Part shown: piece by piece, positions 48,870 through 62,225 of the stretch
Layout of the letters: every line of letters starts with the position of its first letter
Numbering within the stretch: the stretch's first letter is position 1
Assembly: GCF_002776525.5 (NCBI RefSeq)
Contig: NC_045439.1
Coordinates: 155,151,407-155,215,406, forward strand
Source: Piliocolobus tephrosceles
Taxonomy: Eukaryota; Chordata; Mammalia; Primates; Cercopithecidae
Reading direction: 5' to 3'
DNA: 64,000 nt
Program-made: the position numbers and the translations under genes
Notes under the pieces: model-generated
The model's database searches: none
What the model was told of the DNA's origin: nothing
Seen by the model: only the letters and a program-made list of their open reading frames with translations

Positions 48870-49150
48870 TGTTCTTTTTTTTTTTTTTTTTTTTGAGGCA
48901 GAGTCTGGCTCTGTTGCCTGGGCTAGAGTGCAGTGGCCGGATCTCAGCTCACTGCAAGCTCTGCCTCCCGGGTTCACACCATTCTCCTGCCTTAGCCTCC
49001 CCAGTAGCTGGGACTACAGGCGCCCGCCACCTCGCCCGGCTAGTTTTTTGTATTTTTTAGTAGAGACGGGGTTTCACCATGTTAGCCAGGATGGTCTCGA
49101 TCTCCTGACCTCGTGATCCACCCATCTAAAAAAAAAAAAAAAAAAATTCT
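48870..49150 (-). mobile_element. AluY, 5'-truncated, with homopolymers at both ends
   Basis: T tail 48875-48894 and a near-consensus AluY body that stops at 'gatccacccatct' (49127). About 55 bp of the 5' end are replaced by an A run at 49128-49146. The weakly matching flanks 'aaaatgttctt' and 'aaaaattctt' may be an imperfect duplication. Confidence 0.92.
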
Positions 49151-49690
49151 TGTAAGGTATTACGTTGTTTTATAGAGAGGGGCTAATGGAAAAACTCAGT
49201 CACTTTCAATTATTTAAGCATTCCATGATAAGAGTAGACATGGATTCGAGAGGGGATTTTATATATTCCAGGAATATAACTTCATTTGAATTGCCTCTGA
49301 TTTCAAAGACATCAAAACCTCAGTGGAGGAAAGTGGCACATAATATCTTTAATATTTTTCCTTGCGGCAAACAAGGCTCCATGATTTGTTCCCCCTTCCA
49401 AATTAAAAAGAAATGCAGAAAAATGAACATTAAGCACTTTTTTCATCTAGTATTGAACTGATCCTGTGCAAAAAACAAAACAAAATCCATAATTAAGGAG
49501 GCCAAAGAGTGCTGTTTAGTGTCTGATTTGTGAGATTTTCTCCTTCTTCCAGACTTTGTGGATCAGTTTCTGAAAATGAAAGGAATAATCTCAGATATTT
49601 TTGTTCAAAAGAACACAGATTATTAGACTAGACCAAATACATACTAGATGAATGCAATCTTTGTATGTGCTGATGGTAAAGATCAAGGAC
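49151..49690 (+). other. FMN1 intron, nothing recognised
   Basis: A 98-codon open frame (49165-49461) has no known product and no splice context. Confidence 0.4.
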
Positions 49691-49697
49691 TTCCCTA

Positions 49698-49810
49698 CTC
49701 CAGTGACTCAACCCTGGCTACACATTAGGGTCACCTGGGAGAGGTTTAAAGCAATCCCAATGCTCAATCCCAAGCAGTAATTTAAGAAGTCTGTGCAGCT
49801 GCCTCTGCTG
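49698..49810 (+). mobile_element. MER5-type hAT (Charlie) fragment
   Basis: 'ccagtgactcaaccctggct' and 'acacattagggtcacctggg' match the terminal part of MER5-like non-autonomous hAT elements. Only one end is clear. Confidence 0.75.
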
Positions 49811-50800
49811 AATAGCAGGGACATGGGAAGCTTTACTGATGAAGATGCAAAATGGCAAGGGTGGTGAAATGTACAGAGGGGCCCACTCATTGATCAGAAG
49901 TGGCACAGAGAGGCTAAAACAGCACAGCAAGATGCTGACCACACCCTCTTCTCACTTTTATGTCTCAGAACTTTTCTACAGTGAATATCAATGTTTTTGT
50001 TTTTTTCTCCACAGAGCATCTGTTTCCTCTTTGTGACATTACTCCACTTTTCTTTTGAAAAGCCACGTCTCACTCTTTGCACTCTATATGGTTAGGATGA
50101 AGCTGATCTACTGTATCTAAAAATGATCATCAACCGAGGACTGAAGAATGAGAATTCACATCACCTGGTCACTAAACTGTTTAGGGACAGGCACATTTTC
50201 TAAGTTATGCTCTAGAGAGTAGTTGTCCAGTCTTTTGCTGAAAGAGTTGGGACACTGTCTCAGTAGCTATGGTTACTGAGCTAGAAGAATGTAATTCTGA
50301 AGCTATAATGATTATCCTTGATACCATGAGGGGAGAACAGAATCGAGAGATGTGGAGAGATTCCATATATCATTTGAGCACCATGCCTATAATCCTGGAC
50401 TTTTTGGTTATGTGAACAAATTCTATTCTGCCTAAGCCAATTTAGTTGGATTTCTGCCACTTGTAAGAAATTCTAAGAAACTTTCCTTAGTGGAGCCAAA
50501 AGGCCAAATGGCAAGGAAGCAATATGCTAAAATTGGAGTGAGGAATTCATGGAAGGGACATACCTGTCTTGGAAAACTTAACCTGTGTTAAAACATACAT
50601 TTCATCAAATAGCTTTGTTTGACCAACAACCCTCACCACATAACCTGTACCCGCATACCATATGTTAGATTTAATTTTTCCTCAATATTCTTGGTTTTAA
50701 GGTGAAACCGATTGTAGGCCTTGTTTTTATCTTTTGAGGACGTGTTTAATTTATGATACTACTATGGAGAACTATTGCCACAAATAGTGAGCCTTAGCTT
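49811..50800 (+). other. FMN1 intron, nothing recognised
   Basis: About 1 kb of ordinary AT-rich intron with no recognised repeat. Confidence 0.4.
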
Positions 50801-50804
50801 AGTG

Positions 50805-51110
50805 CCATGTATTCACTCAACAAACATTGATTGAACCAAGTCTATATACTACATAGTGCAGTAGGCTTTGGATGCCAGGTTCAGGAAGTACTTAACCTAA
50901 TTCAACAGATGGTGAAAAGCTATGGAAGGCCTTTGAGCAAAGGAGTGACATGACCCCAGCCTTGATTCGGAAAGATTAAGCAACAGAGTGAACAGAAATA
51001 AGCGGTTAGAAAAAGGAAGGCCATTTGGTGATTGTTCCTATTGATGGGGTCTTGAATTGGGCCTGGAAATAAGTGAGTGAAAACATTGCAAAAATAGGTC
51101 CACAAGGCTT
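50805..51110 (-). mobile_element. L2 3' region
   Basis: 'tattcactcaacaaacattg' begins an antisense L2 3' end, followed by 'ggcctttgagcaaaggagtg', 'acatgacc' and a diverged remainder. Confidence 0.65.
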
Positions 51111-51189
51111 AACAATATGACATTGAAAGAAAGAGGCATTCTAGATTATTCTAGAATTTGAGCTTTAGTTATAAGGATGTGGAGATGCT

Positions 51190-51345
51190 GTAAACCTATT
51201 TAGTTTTGTGAACATGGTCAGATTACTTAACCTCTCTTGGCCTTTTTATTTGTAAGTGACATTAATTACCTAGCAGGGTATTATTAGGCCATGCATATAT
51301 AAAGCATTTAGCTCACTGCCTGGCACATGGTAAGTACATGCTACA
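51190..51345 (+). mobile_element. MIR
   Basis: 'cagattacttaacctctctt', 'ggcctttttatttgtaagtg' and 'actgcctggcacatggtaag' are forward MIR 3' blocks. Confidence 0.85.
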
Positions 51346-52145
51346 TAGATGTTGGCTTACTTTATCAAGATCGGATAGCCTGTATCGTGTCAGTCTCTTT
51401 CTATTCTTATGTGTAAGAAATATTCCAGTTCCCTCGTCTTTCAGATTATGTAACAGAATAATGGCAGCAATCTGTTGCTGTGGTCAATCTTTGTTGACAC
51501 ACATCATTAGCTTTTTGGAGGAGCAAACTTGGAGTAGGATAGGCCAGCATGTGCCAATTTAGTATTCATAGATTTGACACAAATGCCAAGTTTTCTCTCT
51601 CACATTGTACCTGTCACTAGTGGCCATTAGATTTTATTACTGCTGCATTATCTAGTGGTACTGTTTAGAAGGTGATGTCAGAATATTGGCCTGGTTGTTT
51701 ATCCTGTTGAATTTTAAATACTCAGGACATCTAGAAGGTATACATGAAATGTACTGTTGGCTAAGCAGTTAAAGGATGAGCCAATGTGTACTACTTAAAG
51801 CCAACATTAATTTTATAAAAACTGCTCTGACCTACCTTACTTTCTCACTTGGCATGTACTTTTTGGGAGAAAATTGTTTTAATACATGCCTGGGTTTAAA
51901 AATTTTCTTTTAAAGGACAGTTACATGGTTACCTGAGTTTGCAGAACACAACAATGTTTTAAGGAGGAGTAGAAACACATAGAATTGGAATATGACAAGA
52001 ATAAATAAGACTTCTCAGCTTACTCACTTTTTTGGTGACTATAGGTCAGAGTTTTCAAAATCTTTCAGGTTTCACCTAAGAACATCGCACTTAATTCTGT
52101 GGACAAGGGAGAATTTGTTTCACTGTATAGTTAACTGTAAAAGTT
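51346..52145 (+). other. FMN1 intron, nothing recognised
   Basis: No repeat or exon recognised in 800 bp. Confidence 0.4.
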
Positions 52146-52300
52146 CCCAGGCCTTTTCCTGCACTTCCAGAGTATTATTGTTTGTCTATTGGCCTGACTG
52201 TATTGTCAGCTCCTTGAAAGTACAGATCATGTCATCTTCACATTGTTTGCTTGCAGTACACTTTCGGTAAATGAGTAAATGAATAAATAGGTAACACAAT
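52146..52300 (+). mobile_element. L2 3' end
   Basis: 'ctattggcctgactgtattg', 'agctccttgaaagtacagat' and 'taaatgagtaaatgaataaa' match the L2 3' end in forward orientation. Confidence 0.7.
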
Positions 52301-52397
52301 GAGAGAGACTTAATTAAGTTCTAGGTTTTTCTTGCTGTGGCTCTAAGTCTACTGCTTTCTTTTTCAAATTACTAAAATTAATAAAAAAGAAAAAAGA

Positions 52398-52716
52398 AAA
52401 AACCTTGTTGGCGGGGCATGATGACTCAGGCCTGTAACCCTAGCACTTTGGGAGGCTGAGGCAGGCGGATCACTTGAGGTCAGGAGATTGAGACCATCCT
52501 GGCCAACATGGTGAAACCTCATCTCTACTAAAAATACAAAAGTTACCTGGGCATGGTGGCGGGCGCCTGTAATCCCAGCTACTTGGGAGGCTGAGGCACG
52601 AGAACTGGTTGAACCCAGGAGGTGGAAGTTGCAGTGAGCCAAGATTGCACCACTGCCCTCTAGCCTGGCGACAGAGCAAGACTTTGTCTCAAAACAAACA
52701 AACAAAAAAACCTTGT
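52398..52716 (+). mobile_element. AluS, full length
   Basis: The body begins 'ggcggggcatgatgactcag' at 52410 and ends in a CAAACAAA tail. 'aaaaaaccttgt' flanks it on both sides. Confidence 0.94.
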
Positions 52717-53399
52717 CAACGATGTACTTTATTGGGAAATGATACAACAGACAAATGATTTCCACCTTTATATCATATGAACTAAATGTAATACTGGAAA
52801 TGAGGGAGTCAGTTTCTCCCTTTGTGCTCTCAATTTATAGAAAGTCCAGAACATAGTAAACAATATTGACATTGGCCTTGAATATGACCCTGAATCGGCT
52901 GTGTGGTCTGAGGGAGCAGAGGTACAAAGTAATCAGTCATTACGGTACTCAAACTCAGAATCAGGCATATGATGTAAGTCTTATTTGCAGAATGCTTCTT
53001 GCTTCAAAACACAGGACTCACTGCTCTCGATAAAAGGCAGGAGTTTAATTTTTTGTTGTTGATCTAAGTCCTTGGAGAAAGTGGGCTGTAAATCATAGAT
53101 GGGGTATTGTATACTGTTCTTACACCATCTAGCCAACGTTTCATCTGTCCCATGTGGAAAGTTCTCCTGTTTACATTTTTGGGTTATATGAATGGAGGTA
53201 GAGTAGTATCCTGTAATTAAGACTACAACCTCTACCAAGAAACAATGGGAAGAAAGAGGGTGAATTTACTTTGCATCCAAGATGATATGCTGCTATACTC
53301 TAAGCAGCTCAGTGTATAGTGCAACAGGTAGATTTTCGGAAGAAAGAGTCCTGGAGCACTTGTAAAAAATGGGAAGTAGATTCAAAAGAAATAACTTTT
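52717..53399 (+). other. FMN1 intron, nothing recognised
   Basis: Minus-strand frame 53238-52981 (85 codons) has no known product. Confidence 0.4.
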
Positions 53400-53780
53400 A
53401 AAAATATACAAACATGCAAGAATGTTCATGGGAGTTCGTAGGATTAAAAAATTATCCAAATGTGTAGTAAAAAGGTAATAGGTAGAACAAATTTTTCCAT
53501 ATCTTGTACATATATCTGTAAAATGGGTATATAGTCACTAAAAGAATGATGTAGATATATATGAACTGACCACCAGCCATGATCAAGGAATACCAGAACA
53601 TGAAAAGATAACAAAAGCAAGCTGCCACACAGTAACTTGGTGTCACTACGTGTGTGTGTGTGTGTGTATCCCCACGTACAACAGTAGTCACCTCTGGGGT
53701 TGGCAACATGAGGTTTTCTCATTTTTGCATTGTACAGTTCCTTGTTGCTGGAATGTCCCCCAATAAACATGCACTAGATG
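53400..53780 (+). mobile_element. Possible old L1 3' fragment
   Basis: 'catgcaagaatgttcatggg' and the following 'attatccaaatgtgtagtaa' blocks resemble the end of ancient L1 elements, but identity is weak. Confidence 0.35.
53651..53667 (+). repeat. (TG)n microsatellite
   Basis: About eight TG units in a row. Confidence 0.95.
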
Positions 53781-54104
53781 GCCAAGTATGAAAACGTCTT
53801 TCCTGCCGTGTGTAGAAAAAAGTGCACTAACCAACCACCTAGAAACAGTGTGGGCACAGCTGGTGACCTAATCCATTGACCTGGAAGGTGGCGATGGCCC
53901 TTGGAAAGGGTAAGCAGGAGAATGAAGTGATGGGAGTTAGGACATCTGCTATCTTTAGCAGGGTGTGCCAAAATTTGTAAACAGAAATTATTTTGTAATT
54001 GCCTATGTTTAATGTTCTTCAAAGCCATAGAGCAAAAGAACAGATCCTTTGAGAAGTGAAAAAACAATTTTCATTTCACCATGCTGCTCTCCATTGGTCA
54101 CTTG

Positions 54105-54330
54105 GGTATGTCCTTGGAAATAGATGTCAAGTCCTGAATCAAACTCTGCCTTTAACATTGTAACCTCAAATTGAGTCATTTAATGGCTAATCTCTGTTTC
54201 CCCACCTGTTAAAATTGATGATAATAATTCTTACCATCGCATTCCTGAAAGAGGTGTTGTGACGCTTAATAAGATCATGTTTGCAAAATGCTTTGAGCTC
54301 TTTAGATAGAAGACACAATATAAACACAGT
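54105..54330 (+). mobile_element. MIR
   Basis: 'aatcaaactctgcctttaac', 'aattgagtcatttaatggct' and 'atgataataattcttaccat' with 'ttgtgacgcttaataagatc' follow forward MIR order. Confidence 0.75.
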
Positions 54331-57229
54331 CTCATTAAGATAATTATACAGTGGTTTTTGATAGTTCCAAGTTTACATCCAAGGCTAAACCTAGTGATGG
54401 AGGTCGTTCTATGAGAGCAGAGAAGAGGACTGGCTTTCGAAATCTGAAAATGAATTCCTTAACACATTTTAAAGACGAATATAGTACAAACAGTTTTTAG
54501 ACGATGAGCTTAGTTTTGAGAGATGATTCAAAAAAATGAAAAAAATTTTTGTAAGTTCTGTGTTTAACTGAAAACATCTTTGGTAAAACAAAGTGATCAC
54601 TCCTATCCCTTGAAAGAGGAATAAAATAAAAGCAAGCTCTTCAAGAATAGTGCTGGTGTTTTACAGAAAGTTTTATCATTAATAGGGCTATAAAGTGGCG
54701 AAACCTGTCTGGCCCACTGAGCGTATGGACGAGTGACTCATTAATGCTTGGCAGAGTCTCCTGGGTGGCACTGTAGCCGTCATTCTTGTGATGGAGCAGG
54801 GGAGGCACATCCTCCACATGTTCCTTCAACCCAGGCAGTCCTGAGAATCCATCATGTTCACCACAGGCTCCCCACCCTTTGGCACCATGGGTGCCTGCTA
54901 CCACTATAGCCCAAGATATGGACAGTCCATTTCAGTTCCCAAGATTTGGACGTGCCGGCACAGGAGGTCGGTAACCCCAGAGGAAGGTAAGCTTGAAAAC
55001 AGAAGCCTGTTCTCAGTTGCAGTTGGGGAGAGAAGGGTGTTTATTGAACATAAAGATGAATCTAACTAGATCATCAGAACAGAAGTTTCTCTCTACTTAG
55101 TGTTTTTAGTTTTCTAGTTTTTATGGGCTCAACTATGAAAAATTCTTGCTGAAAGGTTATTGTTTTGTCGCTTAAGTTGATTCAGATGTCCTCCAGTTGT
55201 TACCTGCAGGGGTGCTGATCTCCAATTTTTTAAATTATACCATCTGAATAGTAATATTTTCAATTATGTTGAATAAAATTAAGAATTTATGTGTCTAATT
55301 TTTTTTTTGTAAAGGAAGGTTTAGAGCCAATCTATTTTTTATAGACATTATTTTCTTCATAAAGACTTTGGAGTATGAATGTGACTAGAAATTGTTTGAA
55401 ATTTAAAGATTTTATACCATTCTTTAAAGATAGGTTGATGTAATAAAATGCTCTATCGATATCAAGAAATAATCTAGATTATTTAACCAAAATCGGTGAA
55501 AATATTTTTAGCTAATATTTCATATGAACATTGTTTAAATCATGTTTTTTGTTTTTAATGTTTAATATGAGCATTATTAGGATGTGAGAGGAAGAGATTT
55601 TCTGATTTCTTGTTTCCTACAAGAACTGTCCCTCATTCCTGTCAAACGAGTTTCACTTGATTCTTATCAACAAATTTATACTGAAATTAGAAAAATTACC
55701 TAGGAAAAATAAATTGTGTAAAGGTAATTAATTTCAGCTTAAGGGATAAATTGACATTTTTTGCTTTCCTACTTCTCTATTCATTGGTGTTTATTTGAAG
55801 CCATGATCTCCATTTTTCTGGTTTGTTCTAATCTTTTAGATGGAGTTCTTAGTATGCCCCTGAGGATTTCTGTGTTTGGAGAATCATCAGCTGTTCCAAC
55901 AGTACCAAATGGACTGGATATTAAACTATAAGGAAAGTTATTAATAAAACAAATGAGAAAATCCCTTACATTATAATTGCTTGGTTGGAACTAGCAACTA
56001 AAACAGAAAAAGCTAGTTTCCCGTGGAGGATGTTAGGCAATGAATTATGTAAGTTTAGGTTTGCAAACTACAGTTTGCGATGTATTGGCATTTCATAGAG
56101 ATACATGCACATGTATGTACGTTTTCTCAGAATTCATATGATTTCATCTTGTGGAAAGTCAGAAGTAGTTTAGAAAAAGTCTTTGCAAATTCACAACACA
56201 CTATATCATTATTTTGATGCAAAAGTCTTTGCAAATTCACCACAATTTTCTTTCTAGGAACATGGAAAACAGTAATATTTCTCTTCTGTACTGCCAGTCC
56301 ATCACCCATAACCTAAACTAGGTGAAGAATAGGCTTTTGAATGCAAGGTCAATCTGAATTTTATTCTTAGTTCAAACACTAATTTGGTATATGGTCCTGA
56401 GTATGCTTCATAACCATTGTTTGCTCTAGTGGTTCTTCCTTTAAGGCAGTATTAATCTTTGTGTTCCTTCTGTCTCATCAAGAGAATACAAAAATGTTAT
56501 TTGCTAGATAATAGTTATCTCTAGTAGATGTGGGTGAAGGACAGTTCAGATATTAATGTTTACTTACTGGAATCACTGCAAAACATTTGTTAAGTATCTT
56601 ATTCCACATATCTATAAATTTTGATCCCTGAAGTGGACTCCATAAATTTACTGAGGTGCAAGGAGCAAACATTGAGCTTAATCCGTAGTTGAGATTTTCC
56701 AAAAGCATGTTAAGGTTACATTACTTGTGTGGGGGAAAAGGATGTTCAAGAGCATGTGATGGTTAAGTAAGAAAACGCCGAAAAATGAATGCTACCCTGT
56801 CAATCTCTCAGCCCCTGTGTATTTCTCAGAATGCAGTAATCAAAATGTAGCGACGGTTTCGATGCCCTCCATATTTTAAATTACTCTTAAGGAGATGCAG
56901 AATTTCTGCGTTGTCTTCTTTATGGCAGTAAATTACGAATACTTCTGTTGTTATTGCCAGAATCTGAGGGCGTATAGCTTCCAGCAGTGGCACCTGGATT
57001 TGTTTTCTCTCTCTCCCTTTAGGAGTAGGGGTTGGGGACTCGTGAGAGTTGTTAGAAGGGAGTAATTTCTCCAAACTGGATCCTCAGTTCTTAAGCTCTC
57101 ACTATATAAGTGATAGACCTGAATCTGAGGTTCACATTATCTCAAATAGGGTATTTCTCAGTCTCTGCAGGATCATCCATAGGGCCTCTTAAATTTGGGT
57201 CAGTGCCACACTTAATTGGTTGTGGTAAT
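54331..57229 (+). other. 2.9 kb of intron without recognised mobile elements
   Basis: AT-rich DNA with no Alu, L1, L2 or LTR that I can identify. A 19-bp direct repeat 'aaagtctttgcaaattcac' occurs at 56176-56194 and 56222-56240. The absence of repeats is compatible with a conserved regulatory segment, but also with chance. Confidence 0.45.
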
Positions 57230-57430
57230 GATAGTAATAGTGGTAGTATTGGTGGAAACAATAGTAATAACAGGCATTTAATGAGTGCTGTAAAAGTGTT
57301 TCAAGTACTTCTTTAATCCTCAAAAAACTTTCGAAAGATCTGTTATCTCCATTTTCTGTAGGAAGGACCCGCCCGAAGTCAGATGGATAGTAACCTTCCT
57401 GAATTCAAGGCCTATACTTTGTCGACTATA
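57230..57430 (-). mobile_element. MIR
   Basis: 'gcatttaatgagtgctgtaa', 'tttaatcctcaaaaaacttt' and 'tctccattttctgtaggaag' are antisense MIR blocks. A GGTAGTA-type imperfect run precedes it. Confidence 0.65.
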
Positions 57431-57599
57431 CTATATTTTTCATGAGAAAAAAAAAAAAAGCCATATCTAGTAGTACTTGTTTTCGCATCTTATAATCACG
57501 TTTGGGCTTCAATATGAATTTCCCCTCTACAACTGCTTTATCACAGGCAGTTTTACTGGGAGAGGCTGGAATGGAGTGCCAAATAATGAGCAGAAATAA

Positions 57600-58090
57600 T
57601 TTAAGCCTGGGAGGTGTTAAAAAATAAAAAAAACTTTAGACAAACTAAATTTAACATAATTTAATTGAGCAAAGAACGATTCTTGAATCAGCCCCCAGAA
57701 CAAGAATAGGCTTAGAATGACTTCAGGGCTGCCGCATGGCCGGATAACATTTATAGACAGAAAACGGAAATGAGGCGTAGAAACAGCTGGATTGGCTACA
57801 GCTGAGCGTTTGCCTTATTTGAGCACGGTTTGAACAGTTGGCTGCCTCGGATTTGCTGCAGCTTGGCTGCTGTGATATTCTAAAGCTTGTCCTTGGATGA
57901 AGCACAGATTAATGTGAACCAAGGATACTTTGAAAGAGTTTTCTTAACCAGATATAAAGGAAACTAGAACATTCTGCTTCCTAGACTATAGGTCAACCCC
58001 AGTGAAAAAGTTAGTCTAGGTTTACATCTTTTTTCTGTATAAATGGGGATTTAAGCAACTACTAATAAGGCTAAGGAAAACTATAGCACT
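57600..58090. repeat. Possible ancient LTR-like repeat, family unknown
   Basis: The block 'taatttaattgagcaaagaa' and the following 'acagctggattggctacagc' segment recall a dispersed LTR-type repeat, but I cannot name it or define its ends. Confidence 0.35.
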
Positions 58091-58865
58091 ATGCAAATGC
58101 CAGGGACATAGCTAAAACTCAGGAGTGCCTTTTTATGGTTGGATCTCTAGTCTTTCTGGATATACTTTTAAGGTGAGTGATTGCAGTTCCCATTAACTCT
58201 TAAGAAAATTATTTAATTCAGCCCAGCCCAGAGCTACCTGAGAAACTTATTGTTGCTATTATTGCAAGCCGGTGTGTGAGAGAATCTAGTTGAAATGAAT
58301 AATGATGCAAATGGATTTGCTGGTTGGAGTAAAGGTGGTGGAGAACTCCTCTCATTGGAAGCTGCTAAGGTCAATCAAATCTCATGACCACAGAGTGTTA
58401 AGAGTCAAGCCGTGAGGTAGAAAGGGAACTTCTAAGTGGTAGTTGAAAGCCTGGCCAGAAACAGCAAGGTGGGAGCTGAGCATAGGTTTAGGGATATGAG
58501 AGGCAGGAAGGGTGAGGAAGAACAAGCCTAGAGGAAACAGGCAAGAATTTCCAGACAATTACCTGATGCAGGTGCTGTGTACAGCTGGATTTCAGGTGCT
58601 CAGTGTATTGTGGTTGTGGGAGAATTACTTGCATGTAAAAGGCCAAGATAGGAGAGGTGGGGGAGGGTATATGTGAGGGAGGCTGGCAAGACAGCAAGTT
58701 TGTGTGTGTGTGTGGGGGGGGGGGAGGGCCTTAAGGATGAAATCCAGTTTCCTTAGCAAGGCTGTACACAGGGACCTTAACCTGAGCCTTGCCTACCTCT
58801 TCCATAAGCAGCCCACATACCAGTCCGTTGAAAATATGCCATCTTCTTACACATACATTCTTTTA
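58091..58865 (+). other. FMN1 intron with a TG/G tract
   Basis: A (TG)6 run followed by ten Gs at about 58700-58723 is the only notable element. It could form unusual G-rich structures. Confidence 0.45.
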
Positions 58866-59190
58866 TGTGTACATGTTTCTTCTGATCTGCCTCATTAAAT
58901 TTTACTCATCCTTCAAGTATTATTTCCCATGAGAAGTGTCCCATTGTGACTCCTAGCCTCCCACCCTCCTGACAGGACAGCCTTAGGCAGCTCTGTTCTT
59001 TATTTCTTTAGTACTGTCCTTTTAACACTTAAAATCTAAGAATTTGGTTCTTCATTTTTCCCATGGGAGACTGGACTCCTTGAAGGCAAGGGCCTTGTCT
59101 TAATTATCTTCGTATCATATGATTCAGTGCCTGGCATAGTGGGTGCTTAATCAGCATTTTGACTGACTGATAGATGAAGTCTTGAGGACT
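58866..59190 (+). mobile_element. L2 3' end
   Basis: 'tttactcatccttcaagtat', 'ggactccttgaaggcaaggg' and 'cagtgcctggcatagtgggt' lie in L2 order. Confidence 0.8.
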
Positions 59191-62100
59191 CTAAAATCAA
59201 TACATGAATCATAAAGTGAATGAAGGATCAGTGCAGGTCAGTTTATCTTCTGAGGCCTGCCCAGCCACCAGACACCTAGCAGCTGGCTGGACAGTAACTG
59301 TAGAGATGCTTGCATCTTTTCAAACATGGATAGGCAAAGGGAAAAAAGTCAATTTCCAGAAGTCAAAGATCTTCCATTCTATCAGCTAAAGTAGGATGAT
59401 TTCTATTATTTTAATGATAGTTCTGTAGTTGTTTGGGGGCATTTGGGTTATGCTGCCTGTCAGGTGATGAGAACTACGGACTTCATAGTTCGGGAAGCAT
59501 TACAGCAGCCATGACTGTTTACCCACAAGCTCTCTCCAAAAGAAGGTACATTGTTGGTCATGTGGCAGGGGAAGGAAATCCTAAGTGCTTTTGTCATGAG
59601 ACAAGGAGAGACTCGCGTTTGCGTGGTGTTCTTGTGGTGTACACAAACAAGCGACTGGATGATTCAAATGATTGGATCGACAATGACTTGTTTCTGAAAA
59701 GGAACAGATGTGACAGACAGGCTTCCGGAATCCAGTGACCACACAGTACATGTTGAACACTTATGCAAATTCTTCACAAAATATTCAGATTTTCATGATT
59801 TCTGCATGTATTTATGTTTCGGTTTAAATGTTCAAGCAGCCAGAGGCCAATTATTTCTTCTTGTGTCACTGTCCGGAAGTTAGGCTCCTAGGATGCTATA
59901 CTTAGAGTCCTGAGTTGCTTCATTCCTCCTTGGACAAGCAAGGACTTGTAGAAATAACACCCCATAGGCCTGGACTAGGAGGCCATGTAGTGCCTCCTGT
60001 CTGTTCTTGCAGCACATTGAGATATAAAGGGCAGGCACCAGCAGTAGCGTCCTGTAGGACCTTGAGGACAGAACAGGCTCAGAGGGAAACCAGGCTGACA
60101 GTTCTGAACAGAGCTGCTCCAAGAGAAAATGTTAGGTAGGAAACCAGCTTACGAGACCTTCGAGAACTGCCAAGGGGAGGATTCTTGACTTGGACCTTAG
60201 GAAACTGAGCCTAGAGCAATTCCTGAGCTAAGGAGCAGGTAGGTGGCTGTGCATCTGGTTTCCCACACTTGTGGGTGAAAACATAGTAAGGCTAATTAAA
60301 GGAACAGTAGAAGCAGTTTCCAGTCAGTGTGTCATTGTTAAAGACGGCTCTGTTTTGAAGTGTGCTGGTACCTCAGGGTCCTCAACTATAAGACGGTCTG
60401 GAAGGAGTCACAGATGAAGGAAGTGACATGGCCATGGAAGCTGGCTCTGAGATGGAGCACCAGGAATCCAATGCACAGTGTTCAGCGTGGGGCCCCTGTC
60501 TAGAAGGGGGAGAAGTAACAGAAGGTGGGTGGTGGTACTGTTTAAATTGGGGTAAGAGGTGGGCTGTAGAGGAAGATGCCTCCGTATATTGACACTGGAT
60601 GATTTTTGTGTTTTCTGTAGGAGCGCGGATATTGACTAAAGGTGGGGGAGCAGGGTGGTACTTCATGGAGGAGCAAACTGTTACTGGAAAAAAGGCTGTA
60701 ATCTATAGCGTACCCTATGTTCACATCTGTGTTACAAAGAAACGATATAGGACAACAACGGCAAAAATTGTGTGTAGAAAGGAAGGCTGGAATGAAATCC
60801 ACTGAACTAATTGAAAAAAATAAGAGGCTTATATAGTTTAAAACAATAGATAATTCAAATTTTATAGTGGACCTGCATTACAAATACATGGAAATACTCA
60901 TTCTGTTTAATTACTCCACTGAAGTTGATTGAATTCATGTCAAGGAGCCCACTGACCTTTAGGGAAGAATATGTCAGAAAATAAGTAACCCACTAACAAA
61001 TGATCACGCAGTACACAGGTCAAGCTTTGGCCACAAAGCATCCAAATTACACCAATAAATGCAGACATTTGAAACAGCATATTGAGAGGTTGGTATGCCT
61101 TTGGGGTGTTAAACACTTCGATTGTACTTTAGGTATAAGTATTTTGTTCTTTTGTTCCGCCACACTGAGGCATTGTGTAGAAAATAGAGAAGACACTGTT
61201 GTCAAAGCACCTAACAGCGAAGATTCCCTTAGGCTTTCCCTGCCTTCCCCTTTGTCCCAGTACACCTGGACTGCCTAGGGCGTCTGTAACCTGGAGGCTT
61301 AACCTTTCTAACAGTATAAACCCAGTAGCTGTAGGCCTTGGCATTTGGATAACTCTGCCCCAAATGCCTTTCATTTCTTGCCGTCTACCCATACCACTTC
61401 CTAGTGACCCACATTTCCCATGTGAGCTCTAAGAGAACAGGGAAAATATCCTAAATTTCTGTTGATTGAGCAGCTGTGACAGTTATCACGTACTCGACGA
61501 GTACTGGTGAAAAAATACACCAGATGTACAAGTAGAATATAAGCCAGTCACTTAATGAGCTGGAGTTTTCGTAACCACCTTCTTGCCTCTAATACCTTTG
61601 GAGTGTTTTTATGGTAGAGTTTAAACTAAGCACTAGTGTCTGACATTCTTTGCTACAGGTACCCAATGCTCTTAGGTTAGACATCTCTAGGGAACCTTTT
61701 AATTTTATTGCATAGTTGTGCTTTCTGCTTGTTTAATGGAGCAATAACAGTTCCTTGTTTTTTAATTAAAAGAATTATGTAAGAAAACTAGTACAGAAAA
61801 CAAAAAGAACAACAAAAATCTTCGGTAATCCAACCACCTCAACTCTTTTCATAGAGATAGGTGTTTTTAAAGAACGAAGGTCATGGAAATAAAATTGTAT
61901 AAAAATATTTTATATTTTATACACTGCCACCTAACATTATTTCAAACTTTTAATGTTTATGCCATCTCATTAGCTTTATAATTTTAAGGGATAACGTTTT
62001 ATCGTGTAGATGACCATAGTACTAAATCCATTATTAGACGTTTAAATTGTTTCCAAGTTGAAACTGATAAGAATACGGTGGTTAAAATCTTCATTTAGAT

Positions 62101-62225
62101 AGCTTTTGGTTTTCATGGAAATATAAAATGTAAAAAGACACAAATATTTTAACACTCAGTTCTTTCCAAAAAATTACAGTAAAATGTGATACAACCAGTT
62201 CATATAAAATGGTAACTTAGAGTCT
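59191..62225 (+). other. 3 kb of FMN1 intron, mostly unrecognised
   Basis: Contains open frames of 101 codons (59433-59738) and 68 codons (60599-60805, preceded by an acceptor-like 'gtgttttctgtag' ending at 60620). Neither resembles a known protein and no donor of quality follows. An old repeat may lie near 61880-62100. Confidence 0.4.
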